A stretch of 49,874 bases of DNA from SXOA01 sp051004015 (GTDB lineage Bacteria > Planctomycetota > Planctomycetia > Pirellulales > Pirellulaceae): NCBI GenBank assembly GCA_051004015.1, contig JBPCKT010000057.1:1-49874 (forward strand). The letters are read 5' to 3'. The notes beneath the pieces were generated by a model. The model was not told the DNA's origin. It worked only from the letters and a program-made list of their open reading frames with translations, and did not search any database. The translations under genes were made by a program, and so were the position numbers. How positions within the stretch are numbered: position 1 is the stretch's first letter; each line of letters begins with the position of its first letter. Positions 28,201 through 37,447 of this stretch are shown one piece after another.

Positions 28201-29350
28201 AAATTGTTACCAGGGCGGCTGCCACAGTCACCAGGAGCAAAGCCGCTAAGGGCTTGCGCTGGCACCAGCGCCAGGCCCGCTCGACTTGGCTCGTGGGACG
28301 GGCAGTTATGGGTTCGCCATGCAGAAAGTGTTGCAAGTCGGCGTGCAGTTCACCGCACGACGTGTACCGCCGCTGCGGATCTTTGTGCAGGCACTTGAGA
28401 CAAATGGTGTCCAGGTCTTGGGGTGTGGCACCGTTGAGCAACTTGGGGGCGACCGGCTCTTGCTGAATCACCTGCCGCAGCACTTCCGCAAGCGACGCTG
28501 CTTGAAATGGCGGCCGACCGGTGAGCGTCGCGTAGAGAACAGCGCCCAGTGAGTAAACGTCGACAAGTCGTCCCAGTTGATGAGATTTCCCCTCGGCCTG
28601 TTCCGGAGCCATAAAGCTGGGCGTACCCAGTACGTCGCCCGTGTTGGTCAGGTCGTCGCCGCTGTCTAGGCGTTTGGCAAGGCCAAAGTCGGTGACTTTC
28701 GGTTTACCGTCCGCATCGAGCAGAATGTTGTGCGGCTTAAGATCGCGATGGACGATCCCCTTGCTGTGAGCGAATTCGACAGCATCCGCCACCTGGGTCA
28801 GCAACTCGGCTGCCTCGCGTGGCGGCAGCGGGCCTTGCTTAAGGCGGTCCTGCAAACTCTGGCCGTCGATGTAGGCCATCGAGAAAAAGTGCTGGCTGCC
28901 GTGCTGGCCCACCTCGTAGATCGGCACGATGCCCGAATGGTCCAGTTGCGCGGCCGCCTCCGCCTCAGTATAGAACCGGGAAATGTCGGTGTCCGATGCA
29001 AGCTGCCCCGCCAAGATCATCTTCAGGGCTACCGTGCGGTTAAGCCGCCTCTGCCGCGCTTTGTAGACTACTCCCATGCCACCGCGAGCGATCTCCCCAA
29101 GAATTTCGTATTCGCCAAAGTCAGTTGGATGCACAGCGCCGGCAGACGTTGATGGCGTCCTCGTCGGTCCTGCCACCGTTTCGGGAAGGGCATCGGAAGG
29201 CGTCGCGCCCGCACCCAGCTGGCTAACGGTCGGCCGCTCTCCGGGTAGCGGCAAGGGAGAATACGGCTTCTCGGCGCGAGTGGACGGCAGTGTCTCCTCC
29301 AAATTACCTTGCGGCATCCTTTCGGGCGAATCATTTTTTGGAGAGGGCAT
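25247..29350 (-). CDS. Receptor Ser/Thr protein kinase with C-terminal WD40 propellers
   Basis: This is a Hanks-type kinase of 1367 aa. A disordered N-terminus of about 75 aa precedes the kinase domain, which has 'YEILGEIARGGMGVVYKARQ', Lys in VALKMIL, 'HRDLKPHNILLD', DFGLAKR and the MAPEQAEG activation segment. A membrane helix follows (LLVTVAAALVTISATLVFA, about 370-395). Next is a charged coiled coil (EKKERKNAVDAAHRERE onward), the DWEWHYLKRLCH linker typical of planctomycete kinases, and about 14 WD40-like blades to the C-terminus. The propeller lies outside the cytoplasm by simple topology, so it may sense periplasmic ligands. The start is ATG at 29350. It diverges from the GNAT gene with 88 bp between. 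Confidence 0.93.
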   Translation of the reverse strand: MPSPKNDSPERMPQGNLEETLPSTRAEKPYSPLPLPGERPTVSQLGAGATPSDALPETVAGPTRTPSTSAGAVHPTDFGEYEILGEIARGGMGVVYKARQRRLNRTVALKMILAGQLASDTDISRFYTEAEAAAQLDHSGIVPIYEVGQHGSQHFFSMAYIDGQSLQDRLKQGPLPPREAAELLTQVADAVEFAHSKGIVHRDLKPHNILLDADGKPKVTDFGLAKRLDSGDDLTNTGDVLGTPSFMAPEQAEGKSHQLGRLVDVYSLGAVLYATLTGRPPFQAASLAEVLRQVIQQEPVAPKLLNGATPQDLDTICLKCLHKDPQRRYTSCGELHADLQHFLHGEPITARPTSQVERAWRWCQRKPLAALLLVTVAAALVTISATLVFAYSRVSSALILEKKERKNAVDAAHREREAKDEAVKAAEREKIAKTKAQQAEEDALRAKQATEVALEAADKNFSRSQMRLAQHYWLNNDVPEADQLLDRCPPDLRDWEWHYLKRLCHNELKVISDDLSFCNAVYSVDGRFLVTGGRAGIVRLWDAEKLQVTRSFSTDGLPVKSVAISANGERVAAFLPKEVLRIWNTITGERIAEIGGIKGTFRNRMRFSPDGQTIAGPAGTVCDLANSKILYRTSDHTVDHAFLPDGQLVTAEGQAIHFWDQTGKEIRSLPGMASMAMNVSPDGHWIAIALVDGVEVVDAQNGTKRFSFRAQSDSVADLCFSGDNKQIAAACGDRAVRVWDIENNRLQATLRGHGTSAPRWVSFHRDGKRLASGSQDCVSIWNAENDPETTHWQTGGSLIVVDPVRNRFITCGNGVTGIVLRDCDTGKEVCQRLDAGPVLCAAYSQDGRRLATGGPSGITVWDGETLKERQDLPPINAAVTRLTFGPDAVSLYSASADKFVRRWHIDQGKMIAEAQLPSDIYRLVQVPEAKEVALLAAGRIVLWDSANPPQRKTLSPQRVLDFAISRDGTRIATTHSYETGVHVWDSKTEELIVTLPSKYSMARVAFHPTGERVVASTSAAAPVSQAIVWDCVSGQELLVFRERGLVRFLSELTFSPRGDYLFAQGATYTRRWDARPSTEGYSLTGHGGWVHAVAYASDGKFLATGSSDGNARLWELRRGHTQAKLRSGNVPTFDVKLLANDKQMMTVSDKVRLWDLERQQQLLEYQTGSKPLNRVTISPDEQFAAIVGVEPIVRLLKIADGSPVRELKLHQDEVAGATFSHDGHWLVTVGGNDQAGEIIIWDLRTAQGVLIPQPGLVRAAAFDPRENTFITASHDGRLCLWDIQGKLKQVLQERKGERLQTLAWSRNGKRLAVGGNARVVDVWDMESQKKLAELRQPQNINGLAFSPLGDRLAIALQSDLVRIVPVD

Positions 29351-29438
29351 GGTGAGGATCTAGCAAACTGCCAATGTTCTGCGGCAAAGCTACAGGTGCC
29401 AAGAGTCCCAAAGATGACTATGATATGATGGAAGGGGA

Positions 29439-29861
29439 GTGAAAAGTATCCAAGGTTTGCGGTTCCTTCGAACGCAGCTGCCAGAGGTCGCCGCTTGCCT
29501 CCCCAAGAGGGGATACCTCGCCATGATCATCATGGAGGGTCAGGAAGTCGTTGCCTGTGCTTTCGCATCGCAGCACGAGGACCAACTGCTTCTCGAGCGG
29601 GTGGGCGTCCGACCCGAGAATCGCCGAAAGGGAGTTGGGGCTGGCCTGATGGTGTCGCTGATTCTCGCAGCTCGCAATTGGAAGCTACCGGCCATTACCT
29701 GCTCCGTGGACGAGGAGGGACTTTATCTCGATCAGCCCGAAGAATGGGACGACCCATATCGGCATTTTTGCTGGCGAAGTAGCGGTTCAGCAATCATCCC
29801 GGACATTTCTGATCGCTGTGTCGCGAAGCGCGGATCGCCTTTTCGGCGACGAGCATTTTGA
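29439..29861 (+). CDS. GNAT-family N-acetyltransferase
   Basis: The protein has about 140 aa. The acetyl-CoA-binding motif A is clear: 'LERVGVRPENRRKGVGAGLM', with R/Q-x-x-G-x-G/A. It is preceded by 'VVACAFASQHEDQLLLE', the beta-4 strand region. The GTG at 29439 sits almost on top of GGAAGGGGA, so the true start is uncertain; ATG at 29522 would shorten it by 28 residues. A TATGAT -10-like box lies at 29419-29424. Its end lies 80 bp before the DUF1501 start. The acceptor substrate is unknown. Confidence 0.7.
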   Translation: MKSIQGLRFLRTQLPEVAACLPKRGYLAMIIMEGQEVVACAFASQHEDQLLLERVGVRPENRRKGVGAGLMVSLILAARNWKLPAITCSVDEEGLYLDQPEEWDDPYRHFCWRSSGSAIIPDISDRCVAKRGSPFRRRAF

Positions 29862-29941
29862 CCGGATTGCGTTGCAAGTCTCCGTCAATCCTTATACATT
29901 GGCAATGTTTGATGTGTTCATGGGTCCCAGAGGTAAGGGCC

Positions 29942-31354
29942 ATGTTGACCATCGCCGGACCGCAGTCCCCATTTTGTGACGGAATCTCCCGCCGCAGTTG
30001 TCTCCGCATTGGCGGGCTGGCCCTCGGCGGACTGGCGCTTCCGGAAATCCTGCGGGCGGAAGCGGCGAGTGGCGTGCGGAACCCGGCCAAGGGGATCATC
30101 ATGGTGCTGCTCCCAGGCGGGCCGACGCACCTGGATACCTTTGATCTGAAGCCGGACGCGCCGGCCGAAATTCGCGGTGAGTTTCGGCCGATTGCCACCA
30201 ACGTCCCTGGCCTCGACATTTGCGAGCTGCTGCCGCGGCTGGCCGGCGTTGCGGACAAATTCACGCTCATCCGCTCGCTCGTCGGATTCCGCGACGATCA
30301 CAACACGCACTGGTGCTCGACGGGCTGGGAGTCGCATCCGGCCATGGACGCTTCGCCGATTGTGGCGGGCTTTCCTCCTGGCGACTGGCCGTCGCTGGGG
30401 TCGGTGATGTCCAGAAAGCTTGGGCAGCGGTTGCCAGGCATTCCGCCAGCCGTTGATCTTACACCTATCGACCCCGATGCGAGATTCATCCTTCGCACAC
30501 CGCCGACACAGCCTGGTTATCTAGGCGCGGCCCATGCCGGTTTCGAAGTGAATGCCGTTGATCGCAAAAACATCATGCTGAGCGGCGTGAGTCTGGATCG
30601 CCTTGCCAACCGGCGCGAGCTACTTGCCAGCTTTGACCGCTTCCGGCGGCAGGTCGATCGCAACGGATTCGCCGATGGAACTGAAGAATTCCACCGCCAG
30701 GCGATCGAAGTGCTCACTTCGTCCAAGTTGGCCGAGGCCCTGGACCTCAGCCGCGAAGACCAGTCCGTGCGCAGCCGTTATGGGCTGGACCGCAGCTATC
30801 CCAGTGAGCGCGAGGGAAAGACGTTGCTCGATCAGTTTCTCCTGGCCCGGCGAGTGATCGAAGCGGGGGCCCGCTGCGTCACGCTGGCATTCTGCCGCTG
30901 GCCCTTCGGGCGGATGCTGAGGGGAGACTACAACTGGGACTGGCACAAGGACCTGTTTAACGAGGCCCGAGGGGCTCTCCCGTTGTTTGATCTGGGATTG
31001 TCCGCATTGATCCAGGATCTCGACCAGCGCGGCTTGCTGGACGATATTGCCGTCGTCGTGTGGGGGGAATTCGGCCGCACGCCGAAGATCAACGCCAATG
31101 CCGGCCGCGACCATTGGCCGAGCGTCTGTAGCGCCCTGGTGGCCGGGGGCGGAATACGACGGGGCCAGGTGCTCGGTTCGACCACGCGGTGGGGAGAGCA
31201 GCCCAAAGAAAGGCCGGTGCATTTTCGGGACGTCTTCGCCACGCTCTATCAGCGGCTGGGGATCGACGTCGCGACCACTCAATTCACCGACCTCGCGGGC
31301 CGACCCCAATACCTCGTTGGCGAGCACCGGCCGCTGCCGGAACTGATTGGATAG
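29942..31354 (+). CDS. DUF1501 exported protein (sulfatase-like fold) with Tat signal
   Basis: The protein has about 470 aa, starting at ATG 29942 with TAAGGG 4 bp upstream; the frame is open back to 29858. A twin-arginine signal 'SRRSCLRIGGLALGGLAL' near residues 15-32 leads to export of a folded protein. Family signatures include 'LLPGGPTHLDTFDLKPDAP', 'DDHNTHWCSTGWE', 'VVVWGEFGRTPKIN' and GRDHWP. DUF1501 proteins belong to the alkaline phosphatase/sulfatase superfamily and are abundant in planctomycetes, usually next to DUF1549/DUF1553 c-type cytochrome genes. Here the partner downstream is instead the CxxCH/HEAT protein. The substrate is unknown. Confidence 0.9.
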   Translation: MLTIAGPQSPFCDGISRRSCLRIGGLALGGLALPEILRAEAASGVRNPAKGIIMVLLPGGPTHLDTFDLKPDAPAEIRGEFRPIATNVPGLDICELLPRLAGVADKFTLIRSLVGFRDDHNTHWCSTGWESHPAMDASPIVAGFPPGDWPSLGSVMSRKLGQRLPGIPPAVDLTPIDPDARFILRTPPTQPGYLGAAHAGFEVNAVDRKNIMLSGVSLDRLANRRELLASFDRFRRQVDRNGFADGTEEFHRQAIEVLTSSKLAEALDLSREDQSVRSRYGLDRSYPSEREGKTLLDQFLLARRVIEAGARCVTLAFCRWPFGRMLRGDYNWDWHKDLFNEARGALPLFDLGLSALIQDLDQRGLLDDIAVVVWGEFGRTPKINANAGRDHWPSVCSALVAGGGIRRGQVLGSTTRWGEQPKERPVHFRDVFATLYQRLGIDVATTQFTDLAGRPQYLVGEHRPLPELIG

Positions 31355-31395
31355 TGTGTGCCAAGTCGGCCCTAGCCTTCATTCCGACGAATATC

Positions 31396-34300
31396 ATGAA
31401 ACCCAATCGACTGATTTCTTTCCTCACGCTGACGATTGGCCTGGCAACTGCATTCAGTCAAGGGGCGGAAATCTCTCTCGGCGGCCATCAGTTCACGCTC
31501 CCGGACGGATTCACCATGGAGCTGATCGCCGCTCCCCCGCTGACGGAGCGCCCCATTACCGGCGGGTTCGACGAATTGGGAAGACTCTATGTCGGCGAGT
31601 CTTCGGGAACCAACGACAACGTGCAAAAGCAACTGGCCGAAAGGCCGCATCGCATCCTGCGGCTGGAAGACTCCGACGGGGATGGCCGCTTCGACCACCG
31701 CACCGTTTTCGCCGACAAGATGATGTTTCCGGAAGGGACGATGTGGCACGACGGTTCCTTGTACGTTGCCGCTCCTCCCAGTATCTGGAAGCTGACCGAC
31801 ACCGATGACGACGGTGTGGCGGATCGGCGGGAGGAGTGGTTCCAAGGGAAAACGCTGACGGGCTGCGCCAACGACTTGCACGGCCCCTACCTGGGGCCGG
31901 ACGGCTGGATTTATTGGTGCAAAGGAGCATTCGCGGAGCAAACCTACGAGCGGCCAGGCCGAAAGGCGCTCGTCACCAAGGCGGCCCACATATTCCGCTG
32001 CCGGACGGGTGGCAGCGGCCTGGAGCCGGTGATGACGGGCGGAATGGATAACCCGGTCGATGTCGTCTTCACTCCCGGCGGGGAGCGCATCTTCACCACC
32101 ACGTTCCTGCAAAACCCGGGAGGCGGACTCCGCGATGGATTGATTCACGCCATTTACGGCGGCGTGTACGGCAAGGTGCAAGGTGTGATTGACAGCCATC
32201 CGCAAACCGGCGGGTTGATGCCTCCGCTCGCCCACCTGGGAGCCGCCGCGCCGTGCGGTCTGACGACGTACGAATCGCGCAGCTTTGGCGAAGGGTTCCA
32301 GAACAATCTTTTCGCCGCGCTCTTCAACATGCACAAGATCACCCGCCACGTCTTGGAGCCGGATGGCGGCAGCTTCAAATCGCGCGACGAGGATTTTCTG
32401 GTGGCCGAGAGCCTGGACTTTCATCCTACCGACGTCCTGGAAGATGCCGATGGGAGCCTGGTCGTCGTCAATACGGGCGGGTGGTACAAGCTCTGCTGCC
32501 CCACGTCGCAATTGCACAAACCCGATGTGCTGGGGGCCATCTACCGCGTGAGACGGATTGCAGCACCCCGCATTGATGATCCGCGCGGCCAGCAGGTGAA
32601 ATGGAATTCGCAATCCGTGGATGATACGGCAAAGTTGCTCAACGATCCTCGCCCCGCAGTGCGCCAGCGAGCGATAGGCGAGCTTGCCAGACGCGGGAAA
32701 GAGGCAATTCCGGCACTGGCACTCGTCGTCAAGCAGTCTCCCGCCGCAGAGGCCCGCCGCAATGCGATCTGGACGCTCATCCGCATCGAGAATCAAGATT
32801 CCGCCGCCATCGTGCGTTCGGGTCTGACTGACGCGGATGAATCGGTTCGCCAGGCGGCGCTCCACGCCATCAGTTTGACTCGTGATCGGGAAGCTCTGCT
32901 GCGGCTCGTGGAAATGCTGCGTGACGAGAAGTTGTCGCCGCACAATCGCCGGTTGGCTGCGGAGACCATTGGTCGCATTGGCGATAATTCCGCCGTCACG
33001 GCGCTGCTTTCCGCCGCCGGGAAGCCTCACGACCGCCCGCTGGAACATGCCTTAATCTTCGCACTCATCGAAATCCAGGATCCAAAGGGGACGGCGCATG
33101 GCTTGCTAAGCGACAGCGTCTGGACGAAGCGGGCAGTCCTGATCGCGCTCAGCGAAATGGAAGGGGACGTATTGAAGCCGCAATTGGTTGCGCCGCTACT
33201 CGCTTCACCAGACTCCGTGCTTAAAGACACCGCATCCTGGATCATTAGCCGGCATGTCAATTGGGGCAACGAGCTGGCCGGGTTCCTACTGCAGCGGCTG
33301 ATGGACGAGTCCCTCACGGAAAATGACCAGAAAGAATTGGAGCAGCAGCTCTCGCGGTTTGGCTCAGCGAACGCGATCCAGAGATTACTGGCGGAAAGCG
33401 CAAATCGCTCGTCGCTCTCTGCACAGCGGCGCGCGCTTGCTCTGCGCGCCATGGCACGATCCGGACTGAAGGCGATGCCCGAGATTTGGACCGAGGCGCT
33501 CGTTCACACGCTTTCTCAGAGTGATCCAACTCTTTATGCACAAGCCATCGCCACGATCCGTGCGATTCCTCCAGGCAAACAGCGCCCAGCAGCGATGATT
33601 CAGGCACTTCTGCAGATCGCTCAAGATGAAAAGAGCGAGCCGAGTTTGCGCGTGCAGGCAGCCGCCGCCGTGCCCGGAGGACTGAGCGACGTGTCGCCTG
33701 AACTGTTCGCGCTCTTGCGGGCACAACTGGGCGGGGAAGTGGACGTGGGCCTGCGGTCTGCCGCGGTCGATGTACTGACCACCGCGCGACTCAGTCCCAA
33801 GCAGCTTGGCGAGTTAGCTGCGGACTTTGACACCGTCGGGCCCTTGGAGGCCAATCGCCTGCTGGCGGCGTTTGAGCCTTCGGGCGATGAAGCAGCAGCA
33901 CAACAATTGGTGGACACTCTCAAAAAGTCTCCGGCCACGGCTGGAATGCGCATCGATGCAATTCAAAAGGCACTGGAAAAAAGTCCGAGGTCCGTTCGGC
34001 AATCCGCCATTGAAATCTACACGCGACTAAACGCGGACATCCAGCAGCAGAAAGTTCAACTAGAGCAGCTCTTGGGGACGCTCAAGGGAGGCGATGCGCG
34101 CCGCGGCCAGGCGGTCTTCCACAGCAAGAAGACGGCTTGCTTCGCTTGTCACGCAATTGGGTACTTAGGAGGAAACATTGGACTCGATCTGACGCGGATC
34201 GGCGGAATTCGCTCCGAGCGCGATCTGCTCGAATCGGTCATCTTCCCCAGCGCGAGCTTTGTCCGCAGTTATGAGTCGGTTGTCGTTCTTACCACGGACG

Positions 34301-34506
34301 GGCTCACCTACAGCGGTCTGGTCCGGCAGGACTTGCCCACGGAACTTGTCGTGGCCCTGGCAGCGGACAAGCTCGTGCGAATTTCCAAGGCCGACATCCA
34401 ATCCATTGCCCCCGGTCAGGTCTCTGTGATGCCGGCTGGGCTTGACAAGCAACTTACCCCGCAGGAACTCGCCGATTTGCTGGAGTTCCTGAAGGGAGCG
34501 AAATAA
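31396..34506 (+). CDS. PVC-type membrane-bound dehydrogenase with HEAT repeats and CxxCH
   Basis: The exported protein has 1036 aa. The start ATG at 31396 gives a signal peptide (KPNRLISFLTLTIGLATAFS). Residues about 25-410 form the beta-propeller 'membrane-bound dehydrogenase' domain (DGFTMELIAAPPL, GFDELGRLYVGES, MDNPVDVVFTPGGE). About 430-860 is a run of HEAT-like helical repeats (RQRAIGELARRGKEAIPAL). The C-terminal cytochrome-like domain has CFACH near residue 915, then 'GNIGLDLTRIGGIRSERDLL'. This architecture is specific to planctomycetes and verrucomicrobia and is thought to oxidise sugars or alcohols. The frame is open to 31189 inside the DUF1501 gene, but the signal peptide fixes the start. 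Confidence 0.92.
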   Translation: MKPNRLISFLTLTIGLATAFSQGAEISLGGHQFTLPDGFTMELIAAPPLTERPITGGFDELGRLYVGESSGTNDNVQKQLAERPHRILRLEDSDGDGRFDHRTVFADKMMFPEGTMWHDGSLYVAAPPSIWKLTDTDDDGVADRREEWFQGKTLTGCANDLHGPYLGPDGWIYWCKGAFAEQTYERPGRKALVTKAAHIFRCRTGGSGLEPVMTGGMDNPVDVVFTPGGERIFTTTFLQNPGGGLRDGLIHAIYGGVYGKVQGVIDSHPQTGGLMPPLAHLGAAAPCGLTTYESRSFGEGFQNNLFAALFNMHKITRHVLEPDGGSFKSRDEDFLVAESLDFHPTDVLEDADGSLVVVNTGGWYKLCCPTSQLHKPDVLGAIYRVRRIAAPRIDDPRGQQVKWNSQSVDDTAKLLNDPRPAVRQRAIGELARRGKEAIPALALVVKQSPAAEARRNAIWTLIRIENQDSAAIVRSGLTDADESVRQAALHAISLTRDREALLRLVEMLRDEKLSPHNRRLAAETIGRIGDNSAVTALLSAAGKPHDRPLEHALIFALIEIQDPKGTAHGLLSDSVWTKRAVLIALSEMEGDVLKPQLVAPLLASPDSVLKDTASWIISRHVNWGNELAGFLLQRLMDESLTENDQKELEQQLSRFGSANAIQRLLAESANRSSLSAQRRALALRAMARSGLKAMPEIWTEALVHTLSQSDPTLYAQAIATIRAIPPGKQRPAAMIQALLQIAQDEKSEPSLRVQAAAAVPGGLSDVSPELFALLRAQLGGEVDVGLRSAAVDVLTTARLSPKQLGELAADFDTVGPLEANRLLAAFEPSGDEAAAQQLVDTLKKSPATAGMRIDAIQKALEKSPRSVRQSAIEIYTRLNADIQQQKVQLEQLLGTLKGGDARRGQAVFHSKKTACFACHAIGYLGGNIGLDLTRIGGIRSERDLLESVIFPSASFVRSYESVVVLTTDGLTYSGLVRQDLPTELVVALAADKLVRISKADIQSIAPGQVSVMPAGLDKQLTPQELADLLEFLKGAK

Positions 34507-34678
34507 GAGCGTACCGGGCCGATTTTCCCAAAGTCCTCTCTGGCAAGACAGAATGAAACCGTGTTTTCCGTGTCTACCTCCCTTTGCGTACCCATTGCAG
34601 GAACTTAAGCGGCTGAAACCGAGCTCCTAGACTGTTTGAGTATACGGAGTGTTTTCGTCACCGAAATTGGGTCAACTC

Positions 34679-36058
34679 ATGCGTATACAACTGGTATTAC
34701 TATTCCTTTGGATTTTCAGCACGGTGAATGTCCCACTCCCAGCCGGCGAGCCCGTTTTTCGTCTGGCGACCTTCTCCGCCGATGTCACGCCGCCGCTAGG
34801 CCATCCGCTGCTCGCCGGAGCGACGGTCGCGCCTCCCGCCAGCCGTATCGACGACCGTCTGTTCGCGCGAGGGTTTGTGCTGCTAGGTTCGGAAAAGCCC
34901 CTCGTTCTCGTCGCGGTCGATTGGTGCGAGATCCGCAATGATGCCTACGACCGTTGGCGCGACGTCTTGGCGGAGGCCGCGGAAACCGACCACGCTCGGG
35001 TGCTGGTCACGGCGCTCCACCAGCACGATGTCCCCCTGCCGGATTTGGAAGCACAGCGAATTCTCGATCGGCATGGCGCCAAAGGGAAGATCTGTGACAT
35101 CGAGTTCCATGAGAAAGTGGTTCAGTCCGTCGCGCAGGCGCTTCGCGATTCGCTGCCTGATGCCCGCCCTGTTACACATTTTGGCACCGGGGAGGCGACG
35201 ATCGCGAATCTCGTCTCCAATCGCCGCTTTGTGGACGCGGACGGAAAAATACGATTCGATCGCAGCAGCATGAGCGGCGGAAAGACGCCTCAGGGGGACG
35301 CAGCGGAAGGACTCGTTGATCCTCAGCTCAAGACGCTCAGTTTCTGGAACGAAGAAACCCCCGTCTGCGCACTGAGCGTCTTTGCCATTCATCCCATGAG
35401 CTACTGGGGAACTGGCTGGGTGACCTGCGACTTTCCTGGTCTTGCGCGCCAGCGCCGGCAGGCGGACACTCCGGGTCTCTTCCAGATTTATGCTTCGGGG
35501 GCCAGCGGCAATGTTACGGCAGGCAAGTTCAATAATGGTCGGCCAGAGAACCGGGCCGCCTTGGCGAACAAGCTCTACGAAGGAATGACCGTCGCCTGGA
35601 AGGGGACGAAACGACAGCGATTAACTGCGGCGACTTTTCGGTCCGCGCCGCTGCGGCTCGAACCCCGCAACGATGCTGGATTCACTGAGGAAGATCTCAC
35701 ACGAATGCTGTCGCACCCCGACACGAAAAAGCAGTGCCTCGGGGCGCTGGGACTAAGCTGGCGGAAACGGGCTGATGCGGGACATACGCTGGAGATTCCT
35801 GCGATTGATTTTGGTCCCGCATGTCTTGTACTACTACCGGGCGAGTCGTACTTGGAATATCAGCTCCTGGCCCAGAAACTGCGGCCTGACGCCTTTGTGG
35901 TCGTGATGGGCTACGGAGAATCCGCTCCAGGCTATGTGGCAACCGATAGGGCCTGGAAAGAGGGAGACGGCAACCTTCGAGACTGGTGCTGGATCGGCCC
36001 GTCCGAGTCGGCGATGACCAAGGCCATCCGCACGGGACTCAACGTCCAAGAAGAATAG
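34679..36058 (+). CDS. Exported neutral/alkaline ceramidase-like protein
   Basis: The protein has about 459 aa. The start is ATG at 34679, giving the signal peptide 'MRIQLVLLFLWIFSTVN'; GTG at 34649 is also possible. The mature start 'FRLATFSADVTPPLGHPLLA', then DDRLFARGFVL, LVAVDWCEI and VTALHQHDVP, is the pattern of planctomycete proteins related to the neutral/alkaline non-lysosomal ceramidase N-terminal domain, with possible metal-binding His in ALHQHD and FAIHPMSYWGTG. True ceramidases are longer and hydrolyse N-acylsphingosine. The activity here is not established. It follows the CxxCH gene by about 170 bp on the same strand. Confidence 0.72.
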   Translation: MRIQLVLLFLWIFSTVNVPLPAGEPVFRLATFSADVTPPLGHPLLAGATVAPPASRIDDRLFARGFVLLGSEKPLVLVAVDWCEIRNDAYDRWRDVLAEAAETDHARVLVTALHQHDVPLPDLEAQRILDRHGAKGKICDIEFHEKVVQSVAQALRDSLPDARPVTHFGTGEATIANLVSNRRFVDADGKIRFDRSSMSGGKTPQGDAAEGLVDPQLKTLSFWNEETPVCALSVFAIHPMSYWGTGWVTCDFPGLARQRRQADTPGLFQIYASGASGNVTAGKFNNGRPENRAALANKLYEGMTVAWKGTKRQRLTAATFRSAPLRLEPRNDAGFTEEDLTRMLSHPDTKKQCLGALGLSWRKRADAGHTLEIPAIDFGPACLVLLPGESYLEYQLLAQKLRPDAFVVVMGYGESAPGYVATDRAWKEGDGNLRDWCWIGPSESAMTKAIRTGLNVQEE

Positions 36059-36109
36059 TCGTATTGCGCTGTCCCAAAGCCACAGCGCGATGCGACCGAG
36101 AACAGATGC

Positions 36110-36138
36110 TTGACGCCAAATTCCAGAAGTGATAGTTT
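36110..36138 (+). promoter_or_regulatory. Sigma70-like promoter
   Basis: TTGACG (36110-36115) and TAGTTT (36133-36138) are separated by 17 bp, near the ideal sigma70 geometry, and lie 31 bp before the ATG at 36170. This suggests a transcript for the thioredoxin-like and di-haem genes separate from the upstream ceramidase-like gene. The assignment is from sequence pattern only. Confidence 0.5.
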
Positions 36139-36169
36139 GCGGTTGGGGCTCTAATGAGCGGGTTGGTTT

Positions 36170-37447
36170 ATGGCACGCCGAATCCGGCTGGTGCTGGGCG
36201 GTCGCTCAATTCTTCGGCCTTTGCTGTTGGCCGCCGGTGTATTCGTCGGCTTGCTGATATCCTGCGGCGCCGTTTTCGCTGCGGAGGGTATTTCGTGGAT
36301 CGCTGAGCTTAACGATGCTGCCCGTCAGGCCCGCGAGCAGAAGAAGCTCCTGATCGTTGTCGATTTTGCGGAAGACTTCACACGGGCCGCGGGAACGACC
36401 CGTTCGCGGAATACGTATTCCGCGGTGACGCTGGCCGACAAGCGGTGCCGGCAGATCTTGGACTCTTGGTTCGTGCTCACCAGCCGCAGTGTGGGCTATC
36501 CGGCCAGCATCTCGGCTACGTTGCCGGTGCGGGGCGACCCCAAGGTTCAAGGAGCGGAGCACGCCATCACATACTTCCTCACACCCGACGGACGGGTGCT
36601 ACACTTTTTGTCTGGGTTTGTCTCCACCGAGACGTTTGTCAAAGAGGCCACTTGGACGCTGGAGTGTTACGCCGATGCGCTGCGCTTTCCGCAAGAAGAG
36701 CAGCCGCTGGCGGTACGCGAGAACCACTTGGAACGAATTCCGGCGGACAACGCTCTCGTACTCTTTTCCGGTCATCAAAAAAATCCCAGCGAGGCAGATG
36801 TGTCCCGGATTCTTGCCGCTGCGAGGAAACAGCGCGAGCAGGTTCTCCTGGCTCGGTTGGGAGATAACTTCACAGCGCCCGAGGCGGCAAAGCTGCTGCT
36901 TGCGATGGCCACGCATGGCGAGGTGGAAGCCGACCAGGCGCACGTGGTGCTCTCGGAAATGCCGCTGATTCGGCTGACGGAGTTGGAACGGCCGGCGTGG
37001 ACGGTTCTGACTGGGCAGCGATTCTGGCAATCAACCTCGCGCCGGTCGGCACTCTGCCAGTGGCTCAAGTCCGCACTTGCAAAGGACAAGCCGGTGCTGC
37101 TGGTGGTGGCGGCCTTGCAACCGGTCCCCGCCCCGTCCAAGCCCGTCCTCGACAAAGTTCCGTGGCCACCCAAGAGCAATACTGTCAACAAGCTGTTGCC
37201 GCTGGTGGAGGTTGGACAGCTTTCGCTGGATGAACTGGCGGCACTCATCGCCGATGCCAGCTTGCAGAGCATTACCACTCCGGTCACCATGCCGCCGCGG
37301 TTTGTGGTCCTCTATCCGGGCGGGATGCGGCTGGAGGTGACTACGGAAGAGGAAGGCTATACCAGGCTGGGACGGGTGCTGGCAGGAGCGGTCGAGTCCG
37401 CAGAGAAAGAACCGGGGGCTTTAACGGGAAAAGGAACAGGAAAATGA
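36170..37447 (+). CDS. Exported thioredoxin-fold-like protein without CxxC
   Basis: The protein has 425 aa. A signal peptide (ILRPLLLAAGVFVGLLIS) ends near FAAEG. Residues about 40-180 resemble the thioredoxin-fold proteins of planctomycetes: 'AREQKKLLIVVDFAEDF', then CRQILDSWFVLTSRSV and ITYFLTPDGRVLHFLSGF. The CxxC redox pair is not present at the expected place. The remainder is helical with no known domain. The last four bases overlap the start of the di-haem oxidoreductase gene (ATGA, 37444-37447), so the two are translationally coupled. A role as a partner or assembly factor for the cytochrome is possible. Confidence 0.6.
   Translation: MARRIRLVLGGRSILRPLLLAAGVFVGLLISCGAVFAAEGISWIAELNDAARQAREQKKLLIVVDFAEDFTRAAGTTRSRNTYSAVTLADKRCRQILDSWFVLTSRSVGYPASISATLPVRGDPKVQGAEHAITYFLTPDGRVLHFLSGFVSTETFVKEATWTLECYADALRFPQEEQPLAVRENHLERIPADNALVLFSGHQKNPSEADVSRILAAARKQREQVLLARLGDNFTAPEAAKLLLAMATHGEVEADQAHVVLSEMPLIRLTELERPAWTVLTGQRFWQSTSRRSALCQWLKSALAKDKPVLLVVAALQPVPAPSKPVLDKVPWPPKSNTVNKLLPLVEVGQLSLDELAALIADASLQSITTPVTMPPRFVVLYPGGMRLEVTTEEEGYTRLGRVLAGAVESAEKEPGALTGKGTGK

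Noticed and set aside
31372..33048. 558-codon minus-strand frame under the CxxCH/HEAT gene
   Set aside because: Shadow frame: high Arg/Gly/His content, no family, and fully inside a well-supported gene.
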